DNA of 64,000 bases from Siphonodentalium dalli. Its lineage: Eukaryota; Mollusca; Scaphopoda; Gadilida; Siphonodentaliidae. The notes under the pieces are model-generated. The model had not been told where the DNA came from. It searched no databases and was given only the letters and a program-made list of their open reading frames with translations. The translations under genes were made by a program, and so were the position numbers. The stretch spans positions 102,702,278-102,766,277 of the forward strand of contig CP136069.1 of assembly GCA_032622095.1 (NCBI GenBank), given 5' to 3'. Shown one piece after another: positions 37,365 through 47,663 of the stretch; the first letter of the stretch is position 1, and every line of letters starts with the position of its first letter.

Positions 37365-40300
37365 CTAAAATTCATCACTCCAATCTGACATCGATGACTC
37401 ATCAGAATGGATACTTTCGTGGTCCGATTTGTCACTGCTGTCATCTGACTTAATGTTATCGAGTACAGCCGCTGCTTGCTGAATAAAACCCGACGAAGCC
37501 TCCCTCTTCCTCTTGACGGGAGAGGGTCCAAGGCAATCCATTGCGTCATCACCAGTCCCAATATCAGGGCATGTCAGTTTGGATGGATGCTCCATGCAAT
37601 TAGAAAGTCCTGGTGGTAATCGTGGACAGAGATACCACACGGGAACCACCGCACCATCCTCCTTTATCCACCCTCTGTTGTCAATTGGTGGGTATTTGAT
37701 GTTCTGTGACATACACTGTCGCCAGATAAAACATTGCAAATCACTTCTTTTGATATGTTGTTCGGCACTGTGTTCATCTGGGCATAAATTGGAACTAGAT
37801 TTTATTTTTTGTTTGTCGTACATCCTAATTCTGGTGCCAACATAGTGCTCTTCTGATTTTCCACTATACATTATCATCTGCATAAATAGCTTAGCATCAT
37901 TGATGTTGGTATACGATGTCAGAGATGAGCCGTGAGTTTTTAGCAGGTGACCTGAGTTCCTTGATATCATTTTCTTAAGAGGTTTTACCTTGCCAACCTT
38001 GTATGGGTAGGATGTGGTGTCGCAGCCAGTGATGCTGTGATATGCCGGGAGTATTTCACAAATTTCCTTTCCATAATGATCGCACACCTTCGAAATGTTG
38101 ACATATCGTGTGTGGTCAACTTTCATATACCACGAATGCGTTGGTTTCATTAGAGAGTATGCATGGACAAGGAGAATGAATACATCGGTATCTGCAGCTC
38201 TCACGATAACATGCCCGTCAGCTTGTGACGATGATAAAATAAGTCTTGTGTCAGCCTCTGTGTGATTGCAGTTATTTAGCTTTTGAATATGGTCATTGGA
38301 GACTAACCACCATTCCTCCTCCTTGGTCACAATAAGTGGCATTGAAAGTTCCAGACGAACATCATCTCCCATGAAGAAGTTAGAAAGGAAAGATATTAAT
38401 TCCGTTTTATTTTCGCTGTTGTGCAGGAATTCAATCCAGTCTCTTCCCTTGGGCATGTGTTGATTCTCATTGTCAATATGCGTTCGGCGGCTTGATTGTC
38501 CTCGCCTTGATTGTGTGAGTTGTTTAGTTGTTACTGATGAATATGAATCAAATATGATGGACATCGACTTTGCTTTAGAATTTCTAGGAGGGGAACACGA
38601 CTGCAAGATCGCCCACCCAAAGTCTTTCCAAGTATCACAAGGTTGAACTGATTCACAACCGCCATCCCATCGACTATCCAGTGAGCGCCCTCCAATGGAC
38701 TAGAAACCCATGCTTCAGCCTCGTCTATCATGTAGTTCCGAAGTGAAGCTTTAGAGCCTTGCATCAAATCACGTTCCGGTGTAGCTAGTGCCAGCGGAAT
38801 TGTTGTCAATGGATAGCTGTGAGCTTCAATGGGAGACAGTGATCTGCCGACAAGGGTTCCAAAAGCCTGTCTATCTTCTTTGAGTACATTAACAATCTTT
38901 ATGTCTTTCTTCTTTTTCTCCATACCTGTTTTAATCTTCGGTTTCTTTATCTTATCGAATATACTAGGTTTTTCCTTTTCTTCACTCATCAGTCTGTCCT
39001 TAAAGAAAGCTTGAATAATAACTTCCCCCGTCGAATTTGCACCCAGTAAACCCTTTATAACAGCTGGTTCAACCTCTGCTCCTGTGACTAGATGTCGTGC
39101 TGGGCCTTCCTGGAATGGATCAAAATAAGAGTGCAGCTGCCCAACAAGATTCGTCACCATCTTCTCGTGTGTGTTCTTTGCTTTGGATGTTGTCTCTTTG
39201 TGTACCGGTGTCGATGTTAGTACGTGGAGTTTGTCCTTTATTGTCGACCTGATCTTCGCCATAATATGAGTAGTTTTGACATATGTGTTGACTGCTCGTG
39301 TATCTGTACTAAATCCACCCTGCATTGGCCCTCCTCTCACCTTCACTTCCCTATTGATAGTCGTTTCTGTTATCAGGTCGCCGTGGATGGTCGAAAACGG
39401 TTCACCCGATCTTGAACCTCCAAATCCGTGTTCAGACAGATCTACCCACGCCGGATCTTTTGATATCTTCATCTGTTCCATGCGGACATGTTGGAAGGTC
39501 AAGTATCTGGAATAATGGGTATGACCAAAGGCAAAACACATTGGTAGGATACATCTTTCAGCCGCCATGTGCCTTTCAATACAATTTTCTCTTACAGCAC
39601 TTATCATTGAGAGCATTGTGGAAACGTCACGCAGATAACCAACTACCATCTGCGATTCTGTTCCTGTTGATTTTGTCACAAGTTCACAAATAGTTTGAAA
39701 TTCTGGAGAATTCAACACTGGAGATATTGTTTCATGAGCTGGTCGGTGTCTGAGATTAGCTAACAATACTCCAAGATGCTCACTGATTGGTGTCCCATTA
39801 TGCTGTAGCCGTGACCTGACTAGGGCCTCGAACGTCTGCTTGTGTAAACGTATCCCTCGGAAGTAGTTTCGCCCTTCAATGGCTTGGTCTACAGATCCTT
39901 CGGCGATTACACCTGCATCCACCCACCACTCTCGAAATCCCAAGCAGCCGTACCTTTTGAATAAAATCTTCAGGTACATCATTAGCGTATGGAAGCCACC
40001 CATAAGTGGGATAATCTTGTCATAGCGCCCATTTTCCAGCCATGATATAATGAGCAGCTTGCTGTTGATAGCTTCATCCGCATGCACGAATACATGTTTA
40101 AGATCTAGCTCCTCTATTATCTGTAGTATTCTTTCCAAGTAAAATTTGACGACATTATCACCAGGAGGGAGTGGTACGACTGGTAGGTATTCGAGTTTGC
40201 ATCTCTGAGTAGTCGAATTAGTTACTAGCTTCATAAATGCTGTCCATGATCCGGCAGGTTCTAGATCCTCTGTGTTGAGATACTTGGACGCGCACCTATC

Positions 40301-42028
40301 TCCTTCTGATGCTACAAGAACAAACGCAATATCTCGGTTAAATGAGTCATCTAACAGCTTTGAGTCTTTGAAACTGTCTGAGAACTTTGGAAAGGGAGGA
40401 GGTGACAGTCTCTTCCGTGGAATTTTGTAAGACGCTTGTAATTCTGGCCCTAGTCTCTTAGGTGTCCATGTTTTGGTCGTTGCGTTGATATTGGTCGGTG
40501 TTATCGGCTGGAAAATTGTTCCCGTTGTGTGGTGCGTTGTGTGCGTCCCGGTCAATGTCTGCTGACGGCCATCAGAATTGTCAAAAGTAACATGTGCGCT
40601 CTCACCCTTTATGAAACCTGGAGGTACCAGTGACGTACTGCCATCCACACTCCTCCCCCAAGTATTGTTCAGAAATCGCACATCGGTGTACGAAATACCC
40701 ATACCACTGTGGTGTAAAAGCATCGTAGATTCTTTACTCCCAGATATTCTGTGTAAAGTCAAGCTCAATGCTGTGTTCAAAGGTGGCCTGTCGTTATTTA
40801 TCATCATTTCCCAACTGTTAGCAATTGATGATATCCGTTCTGCTTGTGATTCACTTGGGGCTTCTGCGAAACCGAAAACATTCTTCTTTCTTTGAGGATT
40901 CACGGACCACGATATTGCATTATAAATGCAACTTAAAGGTTTGCTGTTTTCTAAAGAATCAATGAATTCTTCTGGCGTTGGAGGCCACGATTCCGTTCCC
41001 TTTCTGTCAGCTGCTTTTCTTCTGACTAACTTGGCGAAAGACATCACAAGATCATCATCACGCATACCACGACTGTGTAGAATGGATATCGAATACATAA
41101 GTGGGTTGACGTCTTGTGGATATACGATATTATTACGTCCCACAACCAAAAAACCAATTAGGGTCCCGAATCTGTCCACAATCGTCGCTTTTAATTTGGA
41201 TGAATATCGTAACTGATAGGGCACCTCGGTCAACCCGCGTTCCTCGCACATATCACTAGCATCCTTAACCAACTCCACTAAGAAGAAAGCGTCTTTGTCT
41301 CTGATCACGCGTGTCTCCAACATATCCAGAAAATCACTGATAACATTGTTGATAATAACTTTATCATCATCTCCAGCAGCAGGAGTATATTGATACACAG
41401 TTTGTGGTAAAAAACATCAGCAGCAAAAACATCATAAGAAACTCCACTCAAAAGCACATCTAAACTCTTTGCAGCCCCATGGAACTTGTCGTCCACCTGT
41501 AGTAATTTTGATCTCATTTGGTCAGTTAGCCTCGCTGCAGATCGTGACTCAGAACAACGACCAAGCCCTCCATCATTGTATGGCTGTTTGTCAACGCTGG
41601 AAGTTTCATTACATACAAAGCACACCGTTTTAGTTTTTGTCTCTGATCTTGCTAGTTTGGTTGGTGTCTCTACCAGGGGCATTACCGCTTCATCAATGGT
41701 TGTTCCAACAGTTGATAGAAATTTGGAATTCTGAGCTTCTTTTCTTCGTACACGATTTCTGAATGTTTTCTTGCACGAGTTGTGGGCATATATAGTTTGA
41801 CCAACATTGTTCTCAATTCTCTTATCACAAATACGGAAAGCTCTATATGGAGGCTCACTACAGATGCTTTCGTGCAGTATGGACCATCTTCGGGATAAAT
41901 CGTCGAAAGAAACACGTAGCTCATCGCTGACAGATTCTTCTTCTGTGTTAATGGATAACACTTCATCGCATAGTATGCATCATCTTTTGTTGTCATCACC
42001 AGTGTCAAGGAAAGGCTGCTTGGCAGCA
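37365..42028 (-). pseudogene. Academ-like transposase (about 1,550 aa, frameshifted)
   Basis: A minus-strand gene in three open pieces: 41961-41400, 41398-38620 and 38610-37365. Frame changes fall near 41400 and 38615. The N-terminus has two zinc-binding-like modules, CILC...YAHNSC (about 41995-41780) and CFVC...FYHKLC (about 41617-41400). The long middle piece has conserved blocks HVFVHADEAINSKLL, GFREWWVDAGV, HTHYSRYLTFQH and VRGGPMQGGFS. The last 413-codon piece carries acidic motifs TEADTRL (E117, D119), AADTDVF (D139, D141) and TGCDTTS (D196), spaced like the XPG/FEN/PIN metal-binding set. After this come a RGWIKEDG block, a KRKRE nuclear-localisation-like motif and an acidic Ser/Asp tail. 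A splice-acceptor-like site (CCTTGTTTCAG, ending at 42029) suggests an upstream exon. An in-frame TGA directly precedes CILC. This protein would cut and join element ends; the copy looks recently inactivated. Confidence 0.72.
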
Positions 42029-42287
42029 CTGAAACAAGGAACCAAAACTGAGTGATACGATCCAGCAAATGATCAGTATATTGGTTTAGAGGAAATCGAC
42101 AACTGTGAAACAAAGAACGAAGAACCAGAAGGAAATTGAATAACAAAGTAGAATATGAAAGCGAACACGAAAGCAACTTCAGAACTAAAACGTGGCTGCA
42201 ATCCATAACTCACAAATCCAATGAGCTCATAATTCCAAATTACAAAATAAAACAAAACAACATAGAATAAAGGTCAGCAGACCACAG

Positions 42288-42793
42288 TGTCCCCCGAAAA
42301 CGTGGCAAGTCGATGCCGCTTTGTTAAAGAAATTAAAAACAAATGTTGAAATTTTCTAAGTCGAAAAGGGTTAATAACTCCGAAAAAAAATATTTTCCGT
42401 CATCTATATACATGTTGCACATCTCCAGTGTGTGGGTAACAATATTCTGAAATTTCAAACATCTATGATCAAAACTGTTGGAGGAGTTGATTACACCATG
42501 AAGGTACCCTCATACAGAAAATTATAACAAATATTGAAATTTTCTAAGTCGAAATGGGTTAATAACTCCGTAAAAAATAAAAAAAATCCGCCGTTTATAT
42601 ACATTTTGCACATCTCCAATATGTGGCTAACAATATTCAGAAGTTTCAAATCTTTAGGATGAAAACTGTAGGAGGAGTTGATTACACCATGAGGGTACTC
42701 AAAAGTGTGACGGACGGACGATCGGACGGCTAAACGGACGGACGAATGGAGCCCATTTCTAAAGTCCCTCGAAAATTAATTTTTCGGGAGACA
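42288..42793. mobile_element. MITE with TGTCCCCCGAAAA ends
   Basis: Left end TGTCCCCCGAAAA (42288-42300), right end TTTTCGGGAGACA (42781-42793), one mismatch. Inside, a 189-bp unit is repeated twice (about 42345 and 42534) with TTTCTAAGTCGAAA and AATAACTCCG, then a GGACGGACGA run. I see no target duplication. It lies upstream of the transposase gene inside the Academ-like element. Confidence 0.65.
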
Positions 42794-43985
42794 AAACAAT
42801 GAAACAGAAACAAAATAAAATAAACAAAACAAACAAAACAAAACAAAAAACAACTATACCACTTCGTCACCAAATGGAACAAAGCAACACTGAAAGCAAC
42901 CGAAAAAAAAAACTAAGTGATAACTTCACCACAAACTTGGTCAAGCATAACCCACAACTTCGACAGACTCCAACTTCTAAAACATACAAATCAACAAGAA
43001 AAGAAACAACAGAATATCCACTTTGCAATGGAATAAAACGGCAAAGAAACACACAAAACAGGTGTGAAATTGTGAAACAACCAAATCAGTAACACACACA
43101 ATAACGTGTGACGGGTCATCATTTATGAAACGATAATACGATATCGAATATAACATATCACTTTAATATATATGACCCAAAACATACCAATAAGCGTACA
43201 TATAAGAACAATCATTATGGAGTCGTATGCTCTATATCATACGCATTAACGAGTCGGCTTGTATCTTGTATACACATGGTAATGCAGTGTAGAACGAACT
43301 GGCGTTCCGTATTTTTCTAGGAAATTTGCGCGTGACGTCGTTACCAGATTCGACAGAATATTTTTTTTTGGTGTGCTTGAAATCGTAAACTAACTCCCCA
43401 ACTGGGTCGTTATGATTAAAATAGTCACTTGTTTTGTTTTAATAGTAGTTAATGAATGACTATTTATTCGCAAACATTGCTTATAAAGCATGCGTGTGTG
43501 GTCAGTCGATCGCCGATTCAAAAGCAAATTCAGAATTCTCGGAATCGGACATCGCACATCGGTAGTGCGTACACAGTGATTTGTAAACAGTGACATATAT
43601 CATATGATTTGGGGGATCTTCATCTAATGATGAACGTAGAACATACCATGGCTTGGAATTGGCCATATTAATAATGCGTAGTATCCACTTTGAAGGTATG
43701 TAACCGCATAGTGCGTTTCAAATTAGCTGTAAACAGCAACTTTCATTTTGACTTCGTTACGTTACCGGTACGTCTGGAGTAATCTCCCTTCTACTAAATA
43801 CCGTATGGCGTAACAGTTTTATGACAACTTGACTTTTAAAAGTGTCAGCCCCTAGTGCGAGTTATGGGCCCTTTTTAAGGTGGCCCCCTTTTGTAATTTA
43901 TTTTAGATATCATATATAACATAAACACATAGTAGAAAGTTTGACCCGAAAAAAGTTTAAATTCCATTTGCTATGTACCTGTCTA
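42794..43985. other. 5' region of the Academ-like element; no supported gene
   Basis: A CAAAA/CAAA-rich stretch (42794-42850) underlies a Lys/Thr/Asn-rich ORF (42799-43092) that I judge non-coding. The outer 110 bp are the right terminal inverted repeat (RC of the left end), including AAGGTGGCCCCC at about 43877. Confidence 0.5.
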
Positions 43986-44156
43986 ATTCTTCAGACGTAT
44001 AAGGACAATCCAAAGGATCCTTTCTCAATTTCGGAAATTCTAGAAACATTTGAAACTGCAGACCAAAACCAATCACTGCTCAAAGTCAGATATTTGGACA
44101 ATTCAATAAGGATAATAGCATTCAATTTCACGGACATTCCTTTGCATGTTTTCTGA
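43986..44156 (+). pseudogene. LTR-element ORF, C-terminal part
   Basis: In phase with 35625 after removal of the Academ-like insertion. It encodes about 55 residues including DPFSISEILETFE and FNFTDIPLHVF before a TGA at about 44152. Not recognised; it may be a linker or a second, diverged chromo-like fold after the chromodomain. Confidence 0.65.
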
Positions 44157-44256
44157 TTGGACAGTGCTCAAATCCTGAGAGACAATAAACCAAAATGTCA
44201 AAATCTATTAACTGGTGGTATGCTAGACTTTTGATCGATTCGAGGACGAATCTTAT

Positions 44257-44270
44257 TTGGAGAGGGAGCA
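44257..44270 (+). promoter_or_regulatory. Polypurine tract
   Basis: TTGGAGAGGGAGCA lies two bases before the right LTR, the usual place for plus-strand priming. Confidence 0.7.
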
Positions 44271-44272
44271 TC

Positions 44273-44862
44273 TGTCACCGGGCAGATTTTGTGTATAAAT
44301 CTATTTTCAAAGCTTTCTCTATCCAAGTCATGACAGGCGAATATTATTGCATAACTACAACATTAATTTCTGAAACCCAAAGCTGTCATGACTTGGGGGG
44401 AGCTAATAAATCTCTTGCTAAATCTCATTCTCTTGCTGGCCAGGTCAATTTAAATCCTAATCTTTATTATTCATATCTTAACAACGGCTTTCTTAATTAC
44501 CTGTGTATTGTTCTTCTATTGACCAGCTGCATAATAATATTGCCCTAAGCTACTTATGTCAAGCTCATTTCTATTGTTAATATATTTCCTTATTACCTTA
44601 CAATTGTATATAAAGCCGATTTCATTAGTAACCAAAAAGGAAGAAGGTTGGAAGGAGAACTATTCAAGTCTTATTGCTATTTATGTTATTTTGTACGGTA
44701 TCCGACATTTGTTTCTATCATTGATTACTATTTTCATATTCCACTTTATCTACTCTGAGTGAAGAATAAATATATGAACATATCTAAGTTTTCGACTACG
44801 ACTGATCTACCTGTACGATACGTGAGCTAATCTTCCCCATCACAGAATACCGGTCTGTTATA
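44273..44862 (+). repeat. Right LTR (intact, 590 bp)
   Basis: Starts TGTCACCGGG, ends CTGTTATA. It contains the uninterrupted TTACAATTGTATA that is the empty site for the Helitron cluster. An AATAAA (44765-44770) lies near its end and could act in polyadenylation. Confidence 0.94.
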
Positions 44863-44866
44863 GTGC

Positions 44867-45695
44867 ATTGAAGATAAATGGAAACACAAATAATAACCCA
44901 AAGACCTTTACTGAAAACGGAATAGAACTTGAAAATTCCAAACTCATATCGGAAAAGTTCAATGACTTTTTCTCAAAAATTGGGCGGGAAACTAGCCAAC
45001 TCAATGAACATGAAAATGACTCTCATTTTACAGATTTTCTCCATAACCGCAAACCAGACGACATCAATTTCAAAATAATTCCGACCTCTATACAGGAGAT
45101 CATCCTCACATGTTTCTCTATGACTGGGAAATTATCAAGGGATTTCAATGGTATATCAACTAAACTTGTCAAGGAAACAATTGAGGAGATAGCCCCAGCA
45201 TTATTGCATATTTTTAACTTGTCCTTAGAGCATGGAATAGTCCCTAACAAAATGAAAATTTCTAAAGTAGTCCCGATCCCAAAAAATAATACCACTCATG
45301 AAATTTCCAACTACAGACCTATCAGCATTCTTCCAGCTATCTCTAAACTTCTCGAAAAAATAATGCATAAACGATTATTAGACTTCTTAAATGAACAAAA
45401 CATACTCTATAAACACCAATACGGCTTCCGTCCTAATCATTCAACCTTCCATCCTGTATTACACCTCCTCGATCAAGTTGTCTCAAATAATGACAAAATG
45501 ACAAGATATTCCACTTTAGCTCTATTTCTCGACCTCTCAAAAGCATTTGACACAATAAATCACGATATTCTACTCCATAAACTAGATCACTATGGTATAC
45601 GAGGGACAGCATACTCATGGTTTCAGAGCTATCTGCAAAATAGAAGGCAATATGTTGAACTCAATGGCATTAAATCTAAATTAACGGAAGTGATG
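44867..45695 (+). pseudogene. Non-LTR ORF2, reverse transcriptase N-terminal part
   Basis: Resumes in phase from 28174. RT blocks in order: MTGKLSRDFNGIS (RT block 1 region, about 45120), SKVVPIPKNN (about 45260), ISNYRPISILPAISKLLEK (about 45303), YGFRPNHSTF (about 45421), LALFLDLSKAFDTINHDIL (catalytic aspartate, about 45517) and YLQNRRQYVEL (about 45633). The frame is lost at 45696, where a palindrome replaces the expected GVPQGS block junction. Residue patterns fit the CR1/L2/Jockey assemblage. Confidence 0.9.
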
Positions 45696-45959
45696 TGCCA
45701 TTTTTTCCACCAGTTTATACTAGAGTCGTATCGTCCGCGTATGATAAGATATCCATGGTTGTCGAATTTGACATATCGTTAACGTAAATTAAGAAAATTA
45801 TCGGTCCCAGAATTGATCCCTGGGGCACTCCGCCCCAGGGATCAATTCTGGGACCGATAATTTTCTTAATTTACGTTAACGATATGTCAAATTCGACAAC
45901 CATGGATATCTTATCATACGCGGACGATACGACTCTAGTAACTGGTGGAAAAAATGGCA
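45696..45959. repeat. Near-perfect 264-bp palindrome in the RT catalytic region
   Basis: Arms 45696-45826 and 45832-45959 are complementary except for a 3-base indel, with a 5-base loop (ACTCC). The right arm is the genuine RT sequence including [12 protein letters not shown]. The left arm is its inverted copy. It ends the upstream ORF at 45782. Confidence 0.95.
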
Positions 45960-46811
45960 TCCTTGTAGAAAGTTATGTGAATAATGAGTTACGCAACATA
46001 TTTGCTTGGTGCTGTAGCAATAAGTTCGTGATCAATACTAAAAAAAGCAACTATATGCTAATACACCCAGAGAACAATGATGACAAATGGAACTTTATAA
46101 AGGTTTACTTAAATAATAAGGAACTAAACAGAATAGGAAATCTTGAGCACGAATCCTCCACAAAATTCTTAGGAATCCATATAGATGAAAACCTGACTTT
46201 CAAAAAACATGTGTCCTCTGTTTGTTCTAAAATGGTGAATGCCATATACCACATCAATAAAGTTAAACACTTCTTTCCTGGTAGCGCACTTAAAACATTA
46301 TATTATGCTCTAATATACAGCCATCTCGTCTATGGTGTTCAAATATGGGGACACGTCCCTGCGGTCAAAAAAATGTTCAAGCTTCAAAAATGCGCGATAC
46401 GGAGTTTTATGTAATAAGAAATATAGAAGCCACACAGAACCTCTCTTTAAAAAAGAAAATATACTCAAAATCTACGACATCCACAAAGTACAAGCGGCTG
46501 TTTTCATGCATGATTGGTATCATATGCGCTTAATAGAATCATTCACTGACATGTTTACCAAACGAAAAACCAGACCAGACACCCGGCAAAAGCACCCACT
46601 ATTTAAAAAAAAACCAAGAACATCTTGGTCCCAACAACTACCATTCCATTCTTTTCCAACAATATGGAACAACTTAGATAACGAATTTACATCATACCAA
46701 TCCAGACACACATTCAAACGGCGTTTACATGCCGATTGCATTAAAAAATATGCTGCAACAATTAAATGCAACAATCAAAGATGTCCCGACTGTGTGGTAG
46801 CTCGTCAATAA
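45832..46811 (+). pseudogene. Non-LTR ORF2, reverse transcriptase C-terminal part
   Basis: Begins in the PQGSILGP block and passes FLIYVNDM and the active-site YADD (about 45919). It continues through STKFLGIHIDENLTFKKHV (about 46157) and the thumb region (YYALIYSHLVYGVQIWG, about 46303). A frameshift at about 46390-46415 moves to the frame that ends at 46811, where the C-terminal tail has HTEPLFKKENIL and a CNNQRCPDC cysteine pattern. This tail is typical of CR1/L2-like ORF2. Confidence 0.9.
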
Positions 46812-47053
46812 GTGACTTCCCCTATATCGCAATCCTCAACCTCACTCAGCACATTCCTACTCGACTTTCAAGGAACATCCCACTGACAAGAAAGAGACAA
46901 ACCACCGAGTAAAACCAATAAGCGATTTATCTAGACGTATACCCTCCATGTATATAACCCAGTTAAATGCAACCATTGTGTGATACATAATTATATAGCT
47001 GTGCATTGTACAAGAAATCTTGACCGCCTATCGTAACATCTTTTCTTCTTTAA

Positions 47054-47095
47054 GGGGGTGGCAGTAAGACAGTCTAGTCTGACTATGCCACCCCC
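47054..47095 (+). other. 3' UTR stem-loop of the non-LTR element
   Basis: GGGGGTGGCA (47054-47063) pairs with TGCCACCCCC (47086-47095). The spacer contains AGTCTAGTCTGACT. It lies about 65 bases before the ATCCT tail, where a structure recognised by the element's RT is expected. That role is inferred. Confidence 0.75.
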
Positions 47096-47174
47096 TCAAA
47101 TATACAATATAATATTTGTCAAATGTATTATGCATTAATATGTGTATATTGAAATAAAATATCCTATCCTATCC

Positions 47175-47655
47175 TTGTCTTGTTAGTTAGGTATAATCAC
47201 ATGTATATTAGTATAATAATTGGAATAAAACAAACTTTGACGACAGACTGAGATGGAACACCAGAAATCTTATAGTTTTACTAATTAATTATTCCGAATT
47301 TGACATGTCCGACTGGACCATTTAGCGGGAACAGAATAAAGCGATTATGCCAAAAGACCTCTTCAACGAAATATCACCCAGTTACCCCACCCGAGTAATG
47401 ATCAAATTAATTATGTCCAATGTAAACATTGTAAGGATAAAATCATAGTATCATTCAGATTGAGCACAGTTGTGTGTAAACCAATTAATATACTGTATAT
47501 TTACAATAAACAATTCCTACTATGCAAAATTTGCTCATTTTGCAGGACTAACGAAAAGGTTCGATATAAACGAATCCCGTCTAAGGTTTGTATCGGACCG
47601 AATCATCACAGCGGTTTCGAATCAAACCGAACCTCGAGCGGTTCGCAGGGGACTA
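47175..47655. other. Right arm of the hAT-like element
   Basis: From the end of the non-LTR tail to the terminal GGTTCGCAGGGGACTA. Subterminal GGTTCG-like motifs recur (AAAGGTTCGATA at about 47557, AACCTCGAGCGGTTCG at about 47630), as is common near hAT ends. No transposase. Confidence 0.65.
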
Positions 47656-47663
47656 CTCTGAAG

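Larger units (their letters stand above)
35626..43985 (-). mobile_element. Academ-like DNA transposon (8.36 kb)
   Basis: The ends are inverted repeats starting TAGACAGGT. About 50 bp align well, and a second conserved block (GGGGGCCACCTT) lies about 105 bp in from each end. A 3-bp target duplication ATT flanks it (35623-35625, 43986-43988). Excision restores the chromodomain ORF exactly. It encodes one large minus-strand protein with an XPG/FEN-like acidic motif set. Academ transposons are described as having 3-4 bp target duplications and an XPG-like nuclease, hence the assignment, which is made from memory. Internal additions are a 173-bp tandem repeat, tRNA-like segments, scrambled transposase fragments and a MITE. 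Confidence 0.75.
28179..44862 (+). mobile_element. LTR retrotransposon (non-autonomous, chromodomain ORF), itself interrupted twice
   Basis: Two LTRs of 590 bp begin TGTCACC and end GTTATA. The target duplication is GTGC (28175-28178 and 44863-44866). A Helitron cluster sits in the left LTR and an Academ-like transposon in the internal ORF. With both removed the internal region is only about 1.2 kb and carries a single ORF with a chromodomain, with no protease, RT or integrase core. The LTRs differ at only a handful of positions by eye, suggesting recent insertion. The chromodomain points to Ty3/Gypsy (chromovirus) ancestry. It would need enzymes from a related autonomous element. Confidence 0.85.
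13961..47174 (+). mobile_element. CR1/L2/Jockey-type non-LTR retrotransposon, split by nested insertions
   Basis: ORF1 (13961-14885) precedes an ORF2 with an APE-type endonuclease and an RT, in four pieces (25315-26427, 28002-28174, 44867-45695, 45832-46811). A 3' UTR stem-loop (47054-47095) and an ATCCT microsatellite tail (47161-47174) follow. RT wording such as LSKAFDTINHDILLHKL places it in the CR1/L2/Jockey assemblage; the exact clade needs a tree. The 5' end is unresolved and the start given is that of ORF1. ORF1 and ORF2 are 10.4 kb apart because of intervening satellite and fold-back sequence, so that both belong to one copy is an inference from order and orientation. Confidence 0.75.
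13086..47655. mobile_element. hAT-like DNA transposon (non-autonomous), enlarged by nested insertions
   Basis: Ends are TAGGGCCCTGCGAACC on the left and the complement of GGTTCGCAGGGGACTA on the right (14 of 16 bases match). An 8-bp target duplication CTCTGAAG flanks it at 13078-13085 and 47656-47663. That fits the hAT preference nTnnnnAn. Removing the segment plus one duplication copy restores the DIRS RT frame. Only about 0.9 kb on the left and 0.5 kb on the right appear to be hAT sequence, and no hAT transposase is visible. The original element was therefore a short non-autonomous hAT that later received a non-LTR retrotransposon. Confidence 0.88.

Noticed and set aside
37365-41961. A genuine multi-exon host gene
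   Set aside because: It lies inside terminal inverted repeats with a target duplication, carries frameshifts, and has rearranged fragments nearby, all of which fit a transposon gene.
42288-42793. Target-site duplication for this MITE
   Set aside because: Flanking bases (CCACAG and AAACAA) do not match, so only the terminal repeats are claimed.
42799-43092. 97-codon Lys/Thr/Asn-rich ORF
   Set aside because: Composition follows the CAAAA-rich low-complexity DNA; no domain is visible.
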